In this document: one piece after another, positions 22,503 to 22,576 of the stretch
Position numbering within the stretch: the first letter of the stretch is position 1
How the letters are laid out: each line of letters begins with the position of its first letter
Assembly (NCBI GenBank): GCA_031273735.1
Contig: JAISRI010000037.1
Coordinates: 1 to 22,576 of the forward strand
Direction: 5' to 3'
DNA length: 22,576 nt
Source: Helicobacteraceae bacterium
Lineage (GTDB): Bacteria; Campylobacterota; Campylobacteria; Campylobacterales; SZUA-545
The notes under the pieces: generated by a model
What the model saw: only the letters and a program-made list of their open reading frames with translations
What the model was told of the DNA's origin: nothing
Database searches by the model: none
Position numbers and translations under genes: made by a program

Positions 22503-22576
22503 ATGAATATATTGAACAAGTATTTAAGGGGAACGCGCCTATCTGAACGTAAGTTCAGATAGGTTCTACAGCTTTT
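22503..22576 (+). pseudogene. 5' start of an IS1595-type transposase gene, interrupted by TAG (cut by window end)
   Basis: From ATG 22503 (TGGGAT just upstream) the frame reads NKYLRGTRLSERKFR, then TAG at 22560-22562, then VLQLF to the window end. IS1595/IS1016-family transposases typically begin with NKY, a few residues, R-[IL]-S-E-x-K-F-R, one residue, [IV]-[IL]-x-L-F. The match therefore continues past the stop with no frame change, placing the TAG at a position usually Gln or Glu. I infer an insertion sequence whose gene carries a nonsense mutation. The left terminal repeat should lie in 22448-22502, but cannot be set without the right end. Only about 25 residues are visible, so the call rests on motif memory. 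Confidence 0.5.
22538..22563. repeat. Perfect 11-bp palindrome with 4-base loop
   Basis: CCTATCTGAAC (22538-22548) and GTTCAGATAGG (22553-22563) flank GTAA. The right arm contains the TAG that interrupts the transposase-like frame. Only a few T residues follow after 10 bases, so it is not a classical terminator, though it could act as one or shield the insertion-sequence gene from outside transcription. Confidence 0.6.

Overview
The window looks like a chromosomal segment of a member of the Campylobacterota (Epsilonproteobacteria). The evidence is gene content and order: a Csd4/Pgp1-type muropeptide carboxypeptidase, a MurF-N-like protein directly behind metG, truD followed by a TrkA/RCK_C-like cytoplasmic protein, aroB overlapping a long MscS-family gene (order as in Campylobacter jejuni), and an overlapping gnnB-gnnA pair for amino-sugar lipid A. 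The GC content is moderate, and the palindrome GCGATCGC is strikingly frequent (at least 16 copies, all right of position 5830). I cannot name the genus.

Layout. (1) 1-2494 is the 3' part of a very large, probably exported, cysteine-containing protein of unknown function. (2) 2495-3779 is a gene-free, repeat-rich stretch. It holds five copies of a 16-bp iteron (the first starting on the stop codon of the surface-protein gene), a roughly 90-100 bp direct duplication, and two copies of a compound palindromic element 400 bp apart whose ends carry the ATTCCCGC/GCGGGAAT motif. (3) 3780-6589 carries metG and a MurF-N-like gene, closed by a bidirectional terminator shared with the opposite strand. 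(4) 7178-6608 (minus) is a small gene that appears frameshifted, downstream of csd4/pgp1 (8547-7198, minus). (5) 8675-13853 (plus) is a four-gene operon: truD, a TrkA-like protein, aroB and mscS. (6) 14032-14355 is a TfoX_N-domain gene with its own promoter. (7) 20426-14404 (minus) is a six-gene run: DUF2779 protein, gnnB, gnnA, pdxJ, a zinc-ribbon/DUF1963-like protein and leuD. (8) 20520-22447 (plus) is htpX and an M24 peptidase, divergent from the DUF2779 gene. (9) 22503 to the end appears to be the start of an IS1595-type transposase gene interrupted by an in-frame TAG.

Most genes are housekeeping: translation (metG, truD), shikimate (aroB), leucine (leuD), vitamin B6 (pdxJ), envelope shape and stress (csd4, mscS, htpX) and lipid A sugar synthesis (gnnA/gnnB). 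Unusual points are the repeat field, the HIP1-like GCGATCGC bias, the apparent frameshift, the DUF2779 protein with an eroded nuclease motif, and the interrupted insertion sequence at the right edge. I found no convincing new defence or signalling system and no CRISPR array, tRNA or rRNA. Several starts were moved from the longest ORF to sites with good Shine-Dalgarno sequences; four genes appear to start with TTG or GTG.
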